This document shows, in pieces, positions 17,545 to 25,560 of a stretch of DNA of 64,000 bases. The stretch covers positions 7,885 to 71,884 of the forward strand of contig JBEKMN010000013.1 of NCBI GenBank assembly GCA_050008495.1, in the 5' to 3' direction. Made by a program: the position numbers and the translations under genes. Numbering within the stretch: the stretch's first letter is position 1; each line of letters opens with the position of its first letter. The notes beneath the pieces are model-generated. The model had not been told where the DNA came from. It saw nothing but the letters and a program-made list of their open reading frames with translations, and made no database searches. Source of the DNA: CAVROP01 sp050008495. GTDB taxonomy: Bacteria; Acidobacteriota; Terriglobia; UBA7540.

Positions 17545-17766
17545 ATGCCAATCTTCGAATACAAGTGCCAGGACTGCGGAACACGTTTCGAAAAGATAGT
17601 CAGCTCCTTCTCCGCCAGTGTCCTTTGCGGGAAGTGCCAAAGCCCGAACGTGGACAAGATGCTTTCCGTGTTCGCGGTGGCCAAGAGCTCGCGCTCCGCC
17701 GCTTCTGTTGATGACGGCCCCTGCCGGACCTGTGGAGCGCGCGAGCGGGGCATGTGCGGAGAGTAG
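17545..17766 (+). CDS. FmdB-type zinc ribbon protein
   Basis: 73 residues. MPIFEYKCQDCGTRFEKIV and VLCGKCQSPNVDKM form the CxxC...CxxC zinc ribbon of the FmdB regulatory family. A second cluster, CRTCGARERGMCGE, lies at the C-terminus. Members are often called putative regulatory proteins, but their role is largely unproven. The start at 17545 is fixed by GGGGGG 9 nt upstream. The stop is 1 bp before the TTG proposed for the DUF72 gene, so the two are probably translationally coupled. Confidence 0.85.
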   Translation: MPIFEYKCQDCGTRFEKIVSSFSASVLCGKCQSPNVDKMLSVFAVAKSSRSAASVDDGPCRTCGARERGMCGE

Positions 17767-17767
17767 C

Positions 17768-18595
17768 TTGGACTATCCTCGGATCCCTAACTTGCGCCTC
17801 GGCACGTCGAGCTGGTCCAGTCCGGATTGGGTCGGCGTCTTCTACCCCCCAGGAACCGCTCCGGGCGACTTCATTTCTGAATACGCGAAGCATTTCGACA
17901 CGGTGGAAGTGGATTCGACATTCTATCGAATCCCGTCCCCCGCCATGGTCAGGAATTGGGCCGCGCGCACCCCTGCCGGTTTCCTGGTTGCGGCCAAGTT
18001 TCCTCAGGTCATCACTCATGAGAAGGTGCTGGTTGATTGCGCCTCAGAACTCACGGAGTTCTTGAAGACAATGGACCTGCTTGGCGACAAGCTTGGGCCT
18101 CTCTTGATTCAGTTCCCCTACTTCAATAAGCAAGCCTTCCCGCAGCCCCGCGATTTCCTAGTGCGGCTGTCGAACTTCCTGGAGCAACTTCCCAAAGACC
18201 GCGCCTTCGCTGTCGAATTGCGCAACAAATACTGGATTAATGACCGGCTTCTCGATCTGCTTCGAGCCAGGAATATCGCTTTGGCGTTGATCGATCATCC
18301 CTGGATGACGCCTGTCGAACAGCTCGTGGCCAAGCAGGATGTGGTGACTGCCAACTTTGCCTATCTGAGATGGCTGGGCGATCGCAAAGGGATCGAGGAG
18401 AGGACCCAGCACTGGGATAGAATCATCATTGACCGAACCCGCGAGATGGAGACTTGGATCCCCATCATTCGTGCGCTGCTCAAGCGCGGGATAAACATCC
18501 TGGGGTTCTTCAACAATCATTACGCCGGGTTTGCTCCCGGTTCGATAAAGCTGTTTCGCGAAATGTGGGAGCGGCTGAGAGACGGCGGCGGGTAG
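17768..18595 (+). CDS. DUF72 family protein
   Basis: About 275 residues from a TTG at 17768 (CGGAGAG 6-7 nt upstream). This begins LDYPRIPNLRLGTSSWS, matching the conserved N-terminal G-T-S-W/S strand of the family. Other motifs are YAKHFDTVEVDSTFYRIPS, FLVAAKFPQVITHEK, LGPLLIQFPYF, FAVELRNKYW and FFNNHYAGFAPGS. DUF72 proteins adopt a TIM-barrel-like fold; the function is unknown. The frame extends upstream to 17618, but that overlaps FmdB and is rejected. It is followed 4 bp later by the GNAT gene. Confidence 0.82.
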   Translation: MDYPRIPNLRLGTSSWSSPDWVGVFYPPGTAPGDFISEYAKHFDTVEVDSTFYRIPSPAMVRNWAARTPAGFLVAAKFPQVITHEKVLVDCASELTEFLKTMDLLGDKLGPLLIQFPYFNKQAFPQPRDFLVRLSNFLEQLPKDRAFAVELRNKYWINDRLLDLLRARNIALALIDHPWMTPVEQLVAKQDVVTANFAYLRWLGDRKGIEERTQHWDRIIIDRTREMETWIPIIRALLKRGINILGFFNNHYAGFAPGSIKLFREMWERLRDGGG

Positions 18596-18599
18596 AGAC

Positions 18600-19430
18600 T
18601 TGATCGTGCCTCACATCGAAATCAGGCGGCTGAGAAGCCTTGCCGAATACCGGGCGTGTGAACGTCTCCAGATGCAAGTGTGGGGGAACCTGGGGGTCGG
18701 CAGCGAGGTCCTGCAAGTCACGCAGAAGTACGGCGGCGTGGTGTTGGGGGCACTTGCGAAGGGGAACCTCCTTGGATTCCTTTATGCCTTCCTGGGACGC
18801 TATCACGGGCGAGTGGTTCACTGGTCCCATATGATGGCCGTTGATAAGCGCCATCAGGACCAGGGCCTGGGCTACAAAATGAAGCTCGTGCACAGGGAAT
18901 TAGCCCTGCAAGATGGGATCAAGTCTATTTGCTGGACGTATGACCCTCTGCAAAGCCGCAATGCCGCTTTGAACATTGCCCGGCTGGGCGCACGAGTGGA
19001 AGAGTATCTTAAAGACTGCTACGGCCGCTTCCCCAGCGTGATCGAAAAGGGCTTGGCCAGCGACCGCTTCGTGGTGAGATGGCAAATCGGCAGTGTTCAT
19101 GTGGCGCGCTGCCTTGGTGCGCCTTCATTGCGCTCGGCCGACCTCAGCCTTCCGAGAATCAACGAAACTCGACGCAATCACGAAGGATTCATGGTGAATC
19201 GCCGGCTCAACCTTTCGTTTACCACGCCCCGGATGCTGCTGGAGATTCCTGCCAATACCGATGACATGCGGATTCGCGCTCTAAAACTGGCACAGCGGTG
19301 GCGGCTGGAAACGCGGCGCATGTTCCAGCGCGCCTTTGAATCAGGCTGCCGGGTCGAGGGCTTTGTCACGACGGGGGACGAGGAGGACCGGCGAGCCTTC
19401 TATGTTCTCAGCGGTGGGCGTGGCGAGTGA
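18600..19430 (+). CDS. Predicted GNAT acetyltransferase (COG3375-like)
   Basis: 276 residues. The GNAT core is visible as VVHWSHMMAVDKRHQDQGLGYKMK (acetyl-CoA loop Q/R-x-x-G-x-G/Y), then IKSICWTYDPLQSRNAALNIARLGARVEEY, which is diagnostic of the COG3375 group. The C-terminal third (LEIPANTDDMRIRALKLAQRWR) is conserved in that group but unassigned. The substrate is unknown. The start may be TTG 18600 or GTG 18606. It sits in a tight co-directional set with the FmdB, DUF72 and SixA genes. Confidence 0.75.
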   Translation: MIVPHIEIRRLRSLAEYRACERLQMQVWGNLGVGSEVLQVTQKYGGVVLGALAKGNLLGFLYAFLGRYHGRVVHWSHMMAVDKRHQDQGLGYKMKLVHRELALQDGIKSICWTYDPLQSRNAALNIARLGARVEEYLKDCYGRFPSVIEKGLASDRFVVRWQIGSVHVARCLGAPSLRSADLSLPRINETRRNHEGFMVNRRLNLSFTTPRMLLEIPANTDDMRIRALKLAQRWRLETRRMFQRAFESGCRVEGFVTTGDEEDRRAFYVLSGGRGE

Positions 19431-19464
19431 TGCCCATCGAACTGCTTTTCGAGGGAGCTGCAAT

Positions 19465-20013
19465 ATGCCAAAAAACGTACCACACCCCCCTGAGGGAAAA
19501 GCGCAGTCAGGGTATGAACTTTACATCATGCGGCACGGCCTGGCGGTGGCGCGTGGCAGCGTCGGATTTGCGGACGACGCGCAACGCCCCCTCCAACCTG
19601 AGGGCAAAGAAAAGATGCGCGAAATCGCAGAAGGCCTGAAGCGAGTGGGACTCGAACTGGACTGGGTCGTGAGTAGCCCGCTGGTCAGAGCGGTGGAAAC
19701 CGCACGGATCATTGCCGAGTCGTTGGCTTCAAGTGCAACCGTGGACGTTTGCGACGCGATGGGGCCCGGCGGGTCGCACGAGGAGGTGATCGCGTTCCTG
19801 GCGAAACGCCCCGGCCGGACGAGAGTGCTGGTGGTAGGTCACGAGCCCGACCTCAGCGAGTTGGCCGCGCGGCTAATCGGGGCCGGGAGCCACGCCAATC
19901 TGGGGTTCAAGAAGGGCGGCTGCTGCATGATCAGCTTTGAGGAATTTCCGCCCCGGAGCCCGGGGCAACTCACGTGGTGGTTGACGCCTCGCCTGCTGCG
20001 CAAGCTCAGGTAG
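19465..20013 (+). CDS. sixA: Phosphohistidine phosphatase SixA-like (histidine phosphatase family)
   Basis: 182 residues from ATG 19465 (GAGGGAGCTG upstream). YIMRHGLAVARG is the RHG catalytic motif. LDWVVSSPLVRAVETARII and VLVVGHEPDLSELA supply the other arginine and histidine of the branch 1 histidine phosphatases. The short length and lack of other domains match SixA, which removes phosphate from histidine phosphotransfer proteins. The true target here is unknown. It is the last gene of the co-directional cluster starting at 17545. Confidence 0.85.
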   Translation: MPKNVPHPPEGKAQSGYELYIMRHGLAVARGSVGFADDAQRPLQPEGKEKMREIAEGLKRVGLELDWVVSSPLVRAVETARIIAESLASSATVDVCDAMGPGGSHEEVIAFLAKRPGRTRVLVVGHEPDLSELAARLIGAGSHANLGFKKGGCCMISFEEFPPRSPGQLTWWLTPRLLRKLR

Positions 20014-20052
20014 CTGGCTCGGCCCTTGACTTTCGACCGTCAACGGCCTTTC

Positions 20053-20808
20053 TCAATCCATCAGCATCCCACCGTTGACCTCGATCGTTTCACCGGTAAT
20101 GTAACGGGCTGCCGGTGAAGCCAGAAACACGATCACGTCCGCAATTTCTTCTGAAGTTCCCGCCCGGCCCAAGGGAATAGACGCGATAAACCTCTGAAAA
20201 ACCTCACCGGGGCTGTAACGTTCGTGATAGGGCGTGGCAATCACGCCTGGCGCGATCCCGTTCACCCGGACGCCATGTGGCGCCAACTCCTTTGCCAGGC
20301 CCTTGGTGTAGGTCAGGAGGCCTCCCTTGGCAGCGGCGTAAGCCGCCGCGCCTGGCCCACCGCCGTTGCGTCCGGCGATGGATGAAACGTTGATGATGCA
20401 TCCCGTTTTGCGTTCCGCCATCTCCTGCCACACGGCGCGGACGCACAGGAAGACGCTCTTCAAATTGAGCGCCATGATCTGGTCCCAGTATTCCTCAGTC
20501 ATGTCGGTGAGCGACCGGCGGGCGATAAGATCGCCGGCATTATTGACCAGGATATCGATTCGCCCCCATTCCCTCCGCACCGCATCGACCATGGCCAGCA
20601 CCTCGGCGGCATGTGTAACGTCGGCGCGCACCACCAGCGCTTCCCCCCCTGCTTTGCGAATGGATTCCGCTGTCTGTTCCGACCCGGCCTGATTCTTGCA
20701 ATAGTTGACCCCTACTCGCGCGCCTTCTCTTGCCATGGCTTCTGCGGTGGCGCGCCCAATGCCACTGGACGCGCCGGTAATCAATGCGACCTGACCTCTA
20801 AACAGCAT
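20053..20808 (-). CDS. Short-chain dehydrogenase/reductase (FabG-like)
   Basis: 251 residues from ATG 20808 (GGAGG 6 nt upstream). The longer frame to 20883 is rejected. It has TGASSGIGRA (NAD(P)-binding), NNAGDL, INVSSIAGRNGGG with catalytic Ser, YAAAKGG (catalytic Tyr and Lys), and the C-terminal ITGETIEVNGGMLMD seen in 3-oxoacyl-ACP reductases. It would reduce a ketone or oxidise an alcohol in the cytoplasm. The N4-Y-x-x-x-K set is complete. No fatty-acid synthesis genes adjoin it, so the substrate is open. It is divergent from rplU. Confidence 0.85.
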   Translation of the reverse strand: MLFRGQVALITGASSGIGRATAEAMAREGARVGVNYCKNQAGSEQTAESIRKAGGEALVVRADVTHAAEVLAMVDAVRREWGRIDILVNNAGDLIARRSLTDMTEEYWDQIMALNLKSVFLCVRAVWQEMAERKTGCIINVSSIAGRNGGGPGAAAYAAAKGGLLTYTKGLAKELAPHGVRVNGIAPGVIATPYHERYSPGEVFQRFIASIPLGRAGTSEEIADVIVFLASPAARYITGETIEVNGGMLMD

Positions 20809-21013
20809 ACCGGCCTCCGATTTTCGGACCGTTGCACCCGGAGTGTCAGCCCACCAGCCCGATAGTGGGAATATAGCATACAACGTGACAAACCAAAGTG
20901 AGCGGGCGGGAGCCGAGATTGATCAGCGATCTGTCCCCTCCTCTTTTCGCTCAAACACTTTAACTCCGCAGGGGGGATACGATGTACCTTTCCAATTCCA
21001 CAATTAAACCAAT

Positions 21014-21043
21014 TTGACAGAGCAGTGAACACGCCCATATAAT
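21014..21043 (+). promoter_or_regulatory. Consensus sigma-70 promoter for the rplU block
   Basis: A perfect TTGACA (21014-21019) and a perfect TATAAT (21038-21043) are separated by 18 bp. Transcription would start near 21050, about 28 nt before rplU. It is the best promoter in the window, as expected for ribosomal protein genes. Confidence 0.85.
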
Positions 21044-21077
21044 TAAAGTTTTGCGATAGCTCAAGAGAGGAAGACTT

Positions 21078-21389
21078 ATGTACGCGATTTTGCGGACAGG
21101 TGGTAAACAGTACAAGGTTTCGCCCGGTGATGTGATTCGAATCGAGCTAGTGGACGGCGAATCGGGTTCGACGATCGAATTCAATCACGTTTTTGCGGTA
21201 CGAAAAGAGGGGTTGACGGTAGGCACGCCACTGGTTGAGAACGCGAAAGTCAGGGGGACGATCCTGCGAAACGCCCGTGCGCCCAAGGTTCGAGTCTTGA
21301 AGTATAAACGGAAGAAGCAATACCGCCGCACCCTGGGGCACCGCCAAGGTTTCAGCGAAGTACTGATCAACGATATCGTAATGAACTGA
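21078..21389 (+). CDS. rplU: Ribosomal protein bL21
   Basis: 103 residues starting MYAILRTGGKQYKVSPGDV, the invariant L21 N-terminus. KRKKQYRRTLGHRQGFSEV is the RNA-binding C-terminal part. It is a 50S subunit protein that binds 23S rRNA. An AGAGAGGAAG Shine-Dalgarno sequence and a consensus promoter lie directly upstream. It is the first gene of a housekeeping block (rplU-rpmA-obgE-nadD-rsfS-rlmH). Confidence 0.97.
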   Translation: MYAILRTGGKQYKVSPGDVIRIELVDGESGSTIEFNHVFAVRKEGLTVGTPLVENAKVRGTILRNARAPKVRVLKYKRKKQYRRTLGHRQGFSEVLINDIVMN

Positions 21390-21396
21390 CGGGGCT

Positions 21397-21450
21397 GCAC
21401 CACCCCTTTTATTCCCTCCGCGTTGAGGAGGGGGCTAAGGAGTGGTGGCC
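21397..21450. repeat. Palindrome between rplU and rpmA
   Basis: CACCACCCCTTTTATTCCCTCC and GAGGAGGGGGCTAAGGAGTGGTG form imperfect complementary arms. The same family appears at 33605-33648 and, in-frame, inside nadD at about 23675-23735. Confidence 0.7.
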
Positions 21451-21468
21451 CGTGAACGGGATTTCAAC

Positions 21469-21732
21469 ATGGCACACAAGAAAGGGCAGGGAACTTCTCG
21501 CAACGGTCGAGACTCCAATGCGCAGCGGTTGGGAGTGAAGCGCTTCGACGGCCAATTTGTAACCGGCGGCTCAATAATTGTTCGCCAGCGCGGCACTCGC
21601 TTGAAGCCTGGAGATAACGTGGGCGTCGGCAAGGACGACACACTTTTTGCGAAGGTATCAGGCGTAGTCCGGTTTGAGGACAAGGGCCATTCCGGCCGAT
21701 TTGTGAGTATTCTGGTTCCCTCAACGAATTAG
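21469..21732 (+). CDS. rpmA: Ribosomal protein bL27
   Basis: 87 residues from ATG 21469 with the invariant MAHKKGQGTSRNGRDSNAQRLG N-terminus that reaches the peptidyl-transferase centre. FVTGGSIIVRQRGTR and VGVGKDDTLFAKVSG follow. There is no cleavable N-terminal extension of the Firmicutes kind. The upstream frame to 21442 has no support. rplU-rpmA-obgE order is widely conserved. Confidence 0.97.
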   Translation: MAHKKGQGTSRNGRDSNAQRLGVKRFDGQFVTGGSIIVRQRGTRLKPGDNVGVGKDDTLFAKVSGVVRFEDKGHSGRFVSILVPSTN

Positions 21733-21936
21733 GCGAGGTGCCGGCCCCGCAGCAACAGGGCTGGCAAGTGCCGGTTTCGCAAAACGCGGCCGGCAGTGCT
21801 TCGAACGGACTTGCGGCAACCAACAATCGTCTATTTCCCTACAAAACGGCCAGCCAGTTTTGGGATGGCGGTAGCGCGTACGGTTCATCCACTCGGCATC
21901 GGCATACCGACCCTGCGCACCTCCCCTGTGACCGCG

Positions 21937-22000
21937 TAGCACAGGCACTCTTGCCTGTGCTTGGCGCAAGCGGCACAGGCAAGAGTGCCCGTGCTACAGG
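21937..22000. repeat. Perfect-arm inverted repeat in the rpmA-obgE spacer
   Basis: GTAGCACAGGCACTCTTGCC... and ...GGCAAGAGTGCCCGTGCTAC are nearly perfect 25-bp arms around a short TTGGCGCAAGC loop, about 24 bp upstream of obgE. The remainder of 21733-21936 shows nothing recognisable. It could terminate or process the rplU-rpmA transcript before obgE. Confidence 0.85.
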
Positions 22001-22023
22001 AATGAAGGGGCGGTGGACTTAGC

Positions 22024-23052
22024 GTGTTCATCGACGAAGCCAGAATCCACGTTGTCGGCGGCAATGGCGGGAACGGTTGTGTAGCTTTCCGGCGTGAGAA
22101 GTTCGTTCCGCGGGGCGGACCGAGCGGGGGAGACGGCGGCAATGGTGGCGATGTCACTCTGGTAAGCTCGGAACAGATGAACACGCTGCTGAAGTTCCGG
22201 TACGACCGTCTATTTCGCGCGGGTCGAGGGAGGCACGGGGAAGGCTCGAATCGCCACGGTCAGGACGGCGAGGACCTCACCGTGGTGCTACCAGTGGGCA
22301 CAGTGGTATTTGACCACGCCACCCAGGAAAAGCTGTGGGATTTCGACGAAGCCGGCCAGCGTTACCTGGTAGCCAAAGGCGGGCGGGGCGGCCGCGGAAA
22401 TGCCCAGTTTGCCACTTCCACGCATCAAGCGCCGCGCCGGGCCGATCCTGGCAGGGCAGGCGAGGAACGGGAGTTAAGGCTTGAGCTCAAGCTTCTCGCC
22501 GATGTGGGGCTGGTGGGCTTTCCCAACGTGGGAAAATCCACCTTGATATCCAGACTGAGTGCCGCCCGGCCGCGGATTGCCGATTATCCTTTCACCACCT
22601 TGGAGCCGTGCCTCGGGGTGGTGCCTGTCGATGAAGAGCATTCCTTCGTCATGGCGGATATTCCCGGCTTGATTGCAGGCGCCCATTTAGGGCGAGGGTT
22701 GGGCACAAGGTTCCTCAGGCATGTGGAGCGAACCCGGTTGTTGCTTCACCTGATCGACACCGCCGAGCAGTCCGGCCGGTCCCCGGTGGACGATTACCGG
22801 GTGATCATGGAAGAGTTGGAGAGCTTCAGCCCGGTCGTGGCCAGCAAGCCCATGCTGCTGGTCGCGTCGCGAATTGATGCGGCGGGCCCAGGTGAGCGGC
22901 TGACCGAGTTGCGAGAGTTTTGCCATGCCCAAGGCAAGGTCCTGCTTGAAATCTCCAGCGTAACCGGCGCAGGATTGGAGGAATTGAAGCAGCGTACCTG
23001 GGCAACTCTGGAGCAGATACCGAGGAAATCGGGTGATCGGGAGATCGCGTGA
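22024..23052 (+). CDS. obgE: GTPase Obg/CgtA
   Basis: 342 residues from a GTG at 22024. The glycine-rich Obg fold (HVVGGNGGNGCVAFRREKF, GGPSGGDGGNGGDV) is followed by a G domain: GFPNVGKSTLI (G1), FTTLEPCLGVV (G2), ADIPGLIAGA (G3) and an ASRID-type G4. Obg binds the 50S subunit and links ribosome assembly to (p)ppGpp and growth. There is no OCT extension. The last residues (RKSGDREIA) and the TGA stop are encoded by the left arm of a word-type repeat (GATCGGGTGATCGGGAGATC). So the C-terminus has been rewritten or capped by repeat DNA. Confidence 0.96.
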   Translation: MFIDEARIHVVGGNGGNGCVAFRREKFVPRGGPSGGDGGNGGDVTLVSSEQMNTLLKFRYDRLFRAGRGRHGEGSNRHGQDGEDLTVVLPVGTVVFDHATQEKLWDFDEAGQRYLVAKGGRGGRGNAQFATSTHQAPRRADPGRAGEERELRLELKLLADVGLVGFPNVGKSTLISRLSAARPRIADYPFTTLEPCLGVVPVDEEHSFVMADIPGLIAGAHLGRGLGTRFLRHVERTRLLLHLIDTAEQSGRSPVDDYRVIMEELESFSPVVASKPMLLVASRIDAAGPGERLTELREFCHAQGKVLLEISSVTGAGLEELKQRTWATLEQIPRKSGDREIA

Positions 23053-23187
23053 TCGGGAGAGCATAGAACGGATGGGCGGCTCGAGTTGCCTGGCATCTAA
23101 CGGATGGATCGGGCGAGCGGAGGATTCGGCGAGTGACACCAGTTTGCAGACGGTCTTTGATCACCCGATCTCCCGATCACCGGATCG
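23028..23187. repeat. Word-type hairpin repeat overlapping the obgE stop
   Basis: The left arm is ATCGGGTGATCGGGAGATCG, repeated. The right arm, TGATCACCCGATCTCCCG then ATCACCGGATC, is complementary. The centre also contains GGATGGATCGGGCGAG. Related elements sit at 59854-59989 and 62094-62236. Confidence 0.9.
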
Positions 23188-23207
23188 TCTAACGGGGTTC
23201 TAAAAGC

Positions 23208-23975
23208 GTGAATATTGCCTTATTCGGCGGAACCTTCGATCCTATCCATACCGGACACGTGCAGGCGGCACGAGCGGCGGCACGCATGTTCGGGTTGGAC
23301 CGGGTCCTCTTTGTTCCCACGGGAAGGCCGCCCCACAAGCACGGCGACCACTTAACATCCTTCCCGCATCGCTATGGGATGACGGTGCTGGCCTGCGCCG
23401 GAGACCGGCGGTTGATCCCGTCACTGCTGGAAGCGCCGACCGCGGAAGACAAACCTTGCTACTCGATCGACACGGTTCGCAAAGTGCGCCGTTGGCTTCA
23501 TAAGGACGACCGCCTTTTTTTTCTGATCGGGGTCGATGCTTTCCTGGACTTGCCCCATTGGAAAGAGTATCGCCGCCTCTTGAACTTGGTTGATTTCATC
23601 GTCGTTTCACGACCAGGCTTTGATGTTGATGAGATCCGGAAAGTGGTGCAGAAGGAGATGAGTCGACCCGCTGCCGCGCACCTTCACCCTCCAGCCCCCT
23701 CTTCAGCGAGGAAGGGATTAAGGAGCGGCGCGGGACGGCTTGATACCATTCGATTGCGCCACAGCACCCTCTACGTCCTCAGAGGCGTCCAGATGCATGT
23801 CGCTTCACACGCTATCCGACAGGCCATCGGCTCCGGCCGAACTGTCACTGGCCTTGTTCCCCGGCTTGTGGAAGAATACATTCTGAAGGAGGGCCTCTAC
23901 GGTCCCCAGCGGCTGACCTCAGAAGTATGGGCGCCAGGCCATGCGCCCCTACAGAGCGGCTGTGGCGGGAAGTAG
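23208..23975 (+). CDS. nadD: Nicotinate-nucleotide adenylyltransferase carrying a repeat-encoded insertion
   Basis: 255 residues, about 40 longer than a typical NadD. ALFGGTFDPIHTGHVQAA is the nucleotidyltransferase (H-x-G-H) site. PTGRPPHK, FLIGVDAFLDLPHWKEY, FIVVSRPGF and YILKEGLYG are all conserved. It joins nicotinate mononucleotide and ATP to give deamido-NAD in NAD synthesis. Residues about 152-180 (SRPAAAHLHPPAPSS...) are encoded by a palindrome related to those at 21397 and 33605 and replace the usual loop before the strand STLYVLRGVQMHVASHAIRQAI. The frame is kept open, so the protein may still work. The usual ISSTxIR motif reads VASHAIR. Confidence 0.92.
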   Translation: MNIALFGGTFDPIHTGHVQAARAAARMFGLDRVLFVPTGRPPHKHGDHLTSFPHRYGMTVLACAGDRRLIPSLLEAPTAEDKPCYSIDTVRKVRRWLHKDDRLFFLIGVDAFLDLPHWKEYRRLLNLVDFIVVSRPGFDVDEIRKVVQKEMSRPAAAHLHPPAPSSARKGLRSGAGRLDTIRLRHSTLYVLRGVQMHVASHAIRQAIGSGRTVTGLVPRLVEEYILKEGLYGPQRLTSEVWAPGHAPLQSGCGGK

Positions 23976-23980
23976 CCAGG

Positions 23981-24328
23981 ATGATGACCCCGCAATTGCA
24001 GGCCGCGGTTCGTGCCGCTCAAGACCGCAAAGCTCTGGACCTGAGCGTCCTGGACCTGGAGCGAATCTGCTCTTTCACCAGTTATTTTCTGATTTGCTCC
24101 GGCACTTCCGTGCGGCATGCGCAGGCGATTTGCGACGCGATTGAGGAAAAGCTCGAGAAGGCGGGATTGACTCCGGCGCACATCGAAGGTTATTCACAAG
24201 CGGAGTGGATCCTGATGGATTACATGGGATTTGTCGTCCATATCTTTCTGGAGCGCGCTCGGCACTTCTACGATCTTGAACGCTTGTGGAGGAGCGCTCC
24301 GCGGCTGCCTATACCGGAGCAAGGCTAA
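23981..24328 (+). CDS. rsfS: Ribosome silencing factor
   Basis: About 115 residues from ATG 23981 (ATG 23984 also possible), 5 bp after the nadD stop. AAQDRKALDLSVLDLERICSFTSYFLICSG, the RsfS/Iojap core, is followed by HIEGYSQAEWILMDYMGFVVHIFLERARHFYDLERLW. It binds uL14 and blocks subunit joining when nutrients are limiting. The TAA stop is the first triplet of a hairpin repeat (TAAAGTCTAAAGGGT). Confidence 0.95.
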   Translation: MMTPQLQAAVRAAQDRKALDLSVLDLERICSFTSYFLICSGTSVRHAQAICDAIEEKLEKAGLTPAHIEGYSQAEWILMDYMGFVVHIFLERARHFYDLERLWRSAPRLPIPEQG

Positions 24329-24415
24329 AGTCTAAAGGGTGAAGTACATCCATCCATCTCCCATCACCTTCTAGCTTTTGTCCTTTAGCCTTTATCCTTT
24401 ACCCTTTAGACTTTA
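24326..24415. repeat. Hairpin repeat starting at the rsfS stop codon
   Basis: TAAAGTCTAAAGGGT (24326-24340) and ACCCTTTAGACTTTA (24401-24415) are perfect 15-bp arms. The right arm is preceded by degenerate copies (CCTTTAGCCTTTATCCTTT). It ends 5 bp before the rlmH ATG. Confidence 0.9.
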
Positions 24416-24420
24416 TTCGC

Positions 24421-24885
24421 ATGCGAATTCGCATTCTCTGGGAAGGTAAGACGAAAGATCCACACCTGCGAGCTCTACAGTCTGACCTGGCCAGCCGGAT
24501 CGAACACTTTACCGGATTGACTGTGGAAGAGATACCGCCCGTGCGCGAAGCGGGCCGGCGAAGCAAGGCCGGACTCTCCACCGGCGAACGGAACTTGCTG
24601 GAGAAAACGCGGGGGAGCACCAGAGTTTTCTTGGACGAACGAGGGCGGGAGTGGACTTCGGCGGAATTCGCGGAATGGCTTGGGCAACAAGCCTTGCGGG
24701 GAACGCGGGAACTGGTTTTTCTAGTCGGAGGGCCGGACGGATTCTCGGCGGCATTCAGGAAGGAAGCAGATGTGCTCCTGGCGCTTTCACGCATGACGCT
24801 AACGCATGATTGGGCGCGGTCGCTTTTACTCGAGCAGATCTACCGCGGATTCACGATCCTTCGTGGATACCCGTATCCGCGCTAG
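24421..24885 (+). CDS. rlmH: 23S rRNA (pseudouridine-1915 N3) methyltransferase
   Basis: 154 residues, the full length for this small SPOUT methyltransferase. MRIRILWEGKTKDP, VFLDERGREWTSAEFAEWL, ELVFLVGGPDGF (AdoMet-binding knot) and LSRMTLTHDWARSLLLEQIYRGFTILRG are all present. It methylates pseudouridine 1915 of 23S rRNA in assembled 70S ribosomes. The extreme C-terminus reads GYPYPR, whereas well-known members end in Y-H-K/R. The only Shine-Dalgarno candidate is in the upstream repeat. Confidence 0.94.
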   Translation: MRIRILWEGKTKDPHLRALQSDLASRIEHFTGLTVEEIPPVREAGRRSKAGLSTGERNLLEKTRGSTRVFLDERGREWTSAEFAEWLGQQALRGTRELVFLVGGPDGFSAAFRKEADVLLALSRMTLTHDWARSLLLEQIYRGFTILRGYPYPR

Positions 24886-24913
24886 CCCTGGAGCCCGAAG
24901 ACTTGAGGTTGGC

Positions 24914-25453
24914 TTGCCGGAAACACGAAAAGGACTGATCATCGTTTACACCGGGCCCGGCAAAGGGAAGACTACGGCGGCTTTGGGGACCATGCTCCGG
25001 TGCGTAGGGCAGGGGTTGAAGGTATTGATGGTACAATTCATAAAAGGCTCCTGGCACTATGGGGAGCTCGAGGCGGCCCGCATGCTGGGAGAGGACCGAT
25101 TCAAGATCCTGCCCATGGGTCGCGGCTTCGTGAAGCTGGGCGCTGAAAAGCCTCACCCGGAGGACATGCGATTGGCGGAAGAGGCATGGGAATTCTCCCG
25201 CCAAAGTATCGAGGGCGGCCAATATGATTTGATTATCCTCGACGAAATCAACTATGTCATCAGCTACAAGATGCTTGATCCGGGTTTGGTGGTGGAGGCT
25301 TTGAAGAAGAAACCCGAAACGCTCCATGTTATTCTGACGGGGCGCAACGCCCACCCCTCGATCGTGGAGCTTGCGGATCTGGTCACCGAGATGCGGGAAG
25401 TGAAGCATCCGTACCAGAAAGGGATCGCGGCCCAAAAAGGAATCGAGTACTGA
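24914..25453 (+). CDS. cobO: Cob(I)alamin/cob(I)yrinate adenosyltransferase (CobO/BtuR type)
   Basis: About 179 residues from a TTG at 24914 (TTGAGG 5 nt upstream). Frames starting at 24806 overlap rlmH and are less likely. The P-loop is TGPGKGKTTAALG (residues 13-25), followed by VLMVQFIKG, YDLIILDEINYVISY, VILTGRNAHP and ADLVTEMREVKHPYQKGI. It adenosylates cobalamin or its corrinoid precursor to give the adenosyl cofactor. That cofactor is required by the class II ribonucleotide reductase encoded at 30340-33261. No other cobalamin synthesis gene is present, which is compatible with salvage. Confidence 0.92.
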   Translation: MPETRKGLIIVYTGPGKGKTTAALGTMLRCVGQGLKVLMVQFIKGSWHYGELEAARMLGEDRFKILPMGRGFVKLGAEKPHPEDMRLAEEAWEFSRQSIEGGQYDLIILDEINYVISYKMLDPGLVVEALKKKPETLHVILTGRNAHPSIVELADLVTEMREVKHPYQKGIAAQKGIEY

Positions 25454-25455
25454 AA

Positions 25456-25558
25456 TTTAGCCATTGGGCCATCGAGTGATTTGGCCATTTCCAAGTTGGT
25501 GGGGATCTTAGGGTTTTTCAATGACGCAATGACACAATGATTCAATGAATCAATAAAA
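25456..25558. repeat. Word-type repeat between cobO and accD
   Basis: Words GCCATTGGGCCATCG and GGCCATTTCC on the left, and CAATGACGCAATGACACAATG then ATTCAATGAATCAAT on the right. Arm pairing is weaker than in the other elements. It reaches to 2 bp before the accD start and replaces any Shine-Dalgarno sequence. Confidence 0.6.
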
Positions 25559-25560
25559 CC

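Noticed and set aside
24329..24920. Possible cobalamin riboswitch before cobO
   Set aside because: The space before cobO is rlmH coding sequence and a word-type hairpin; no B12 box or conserved core was found.
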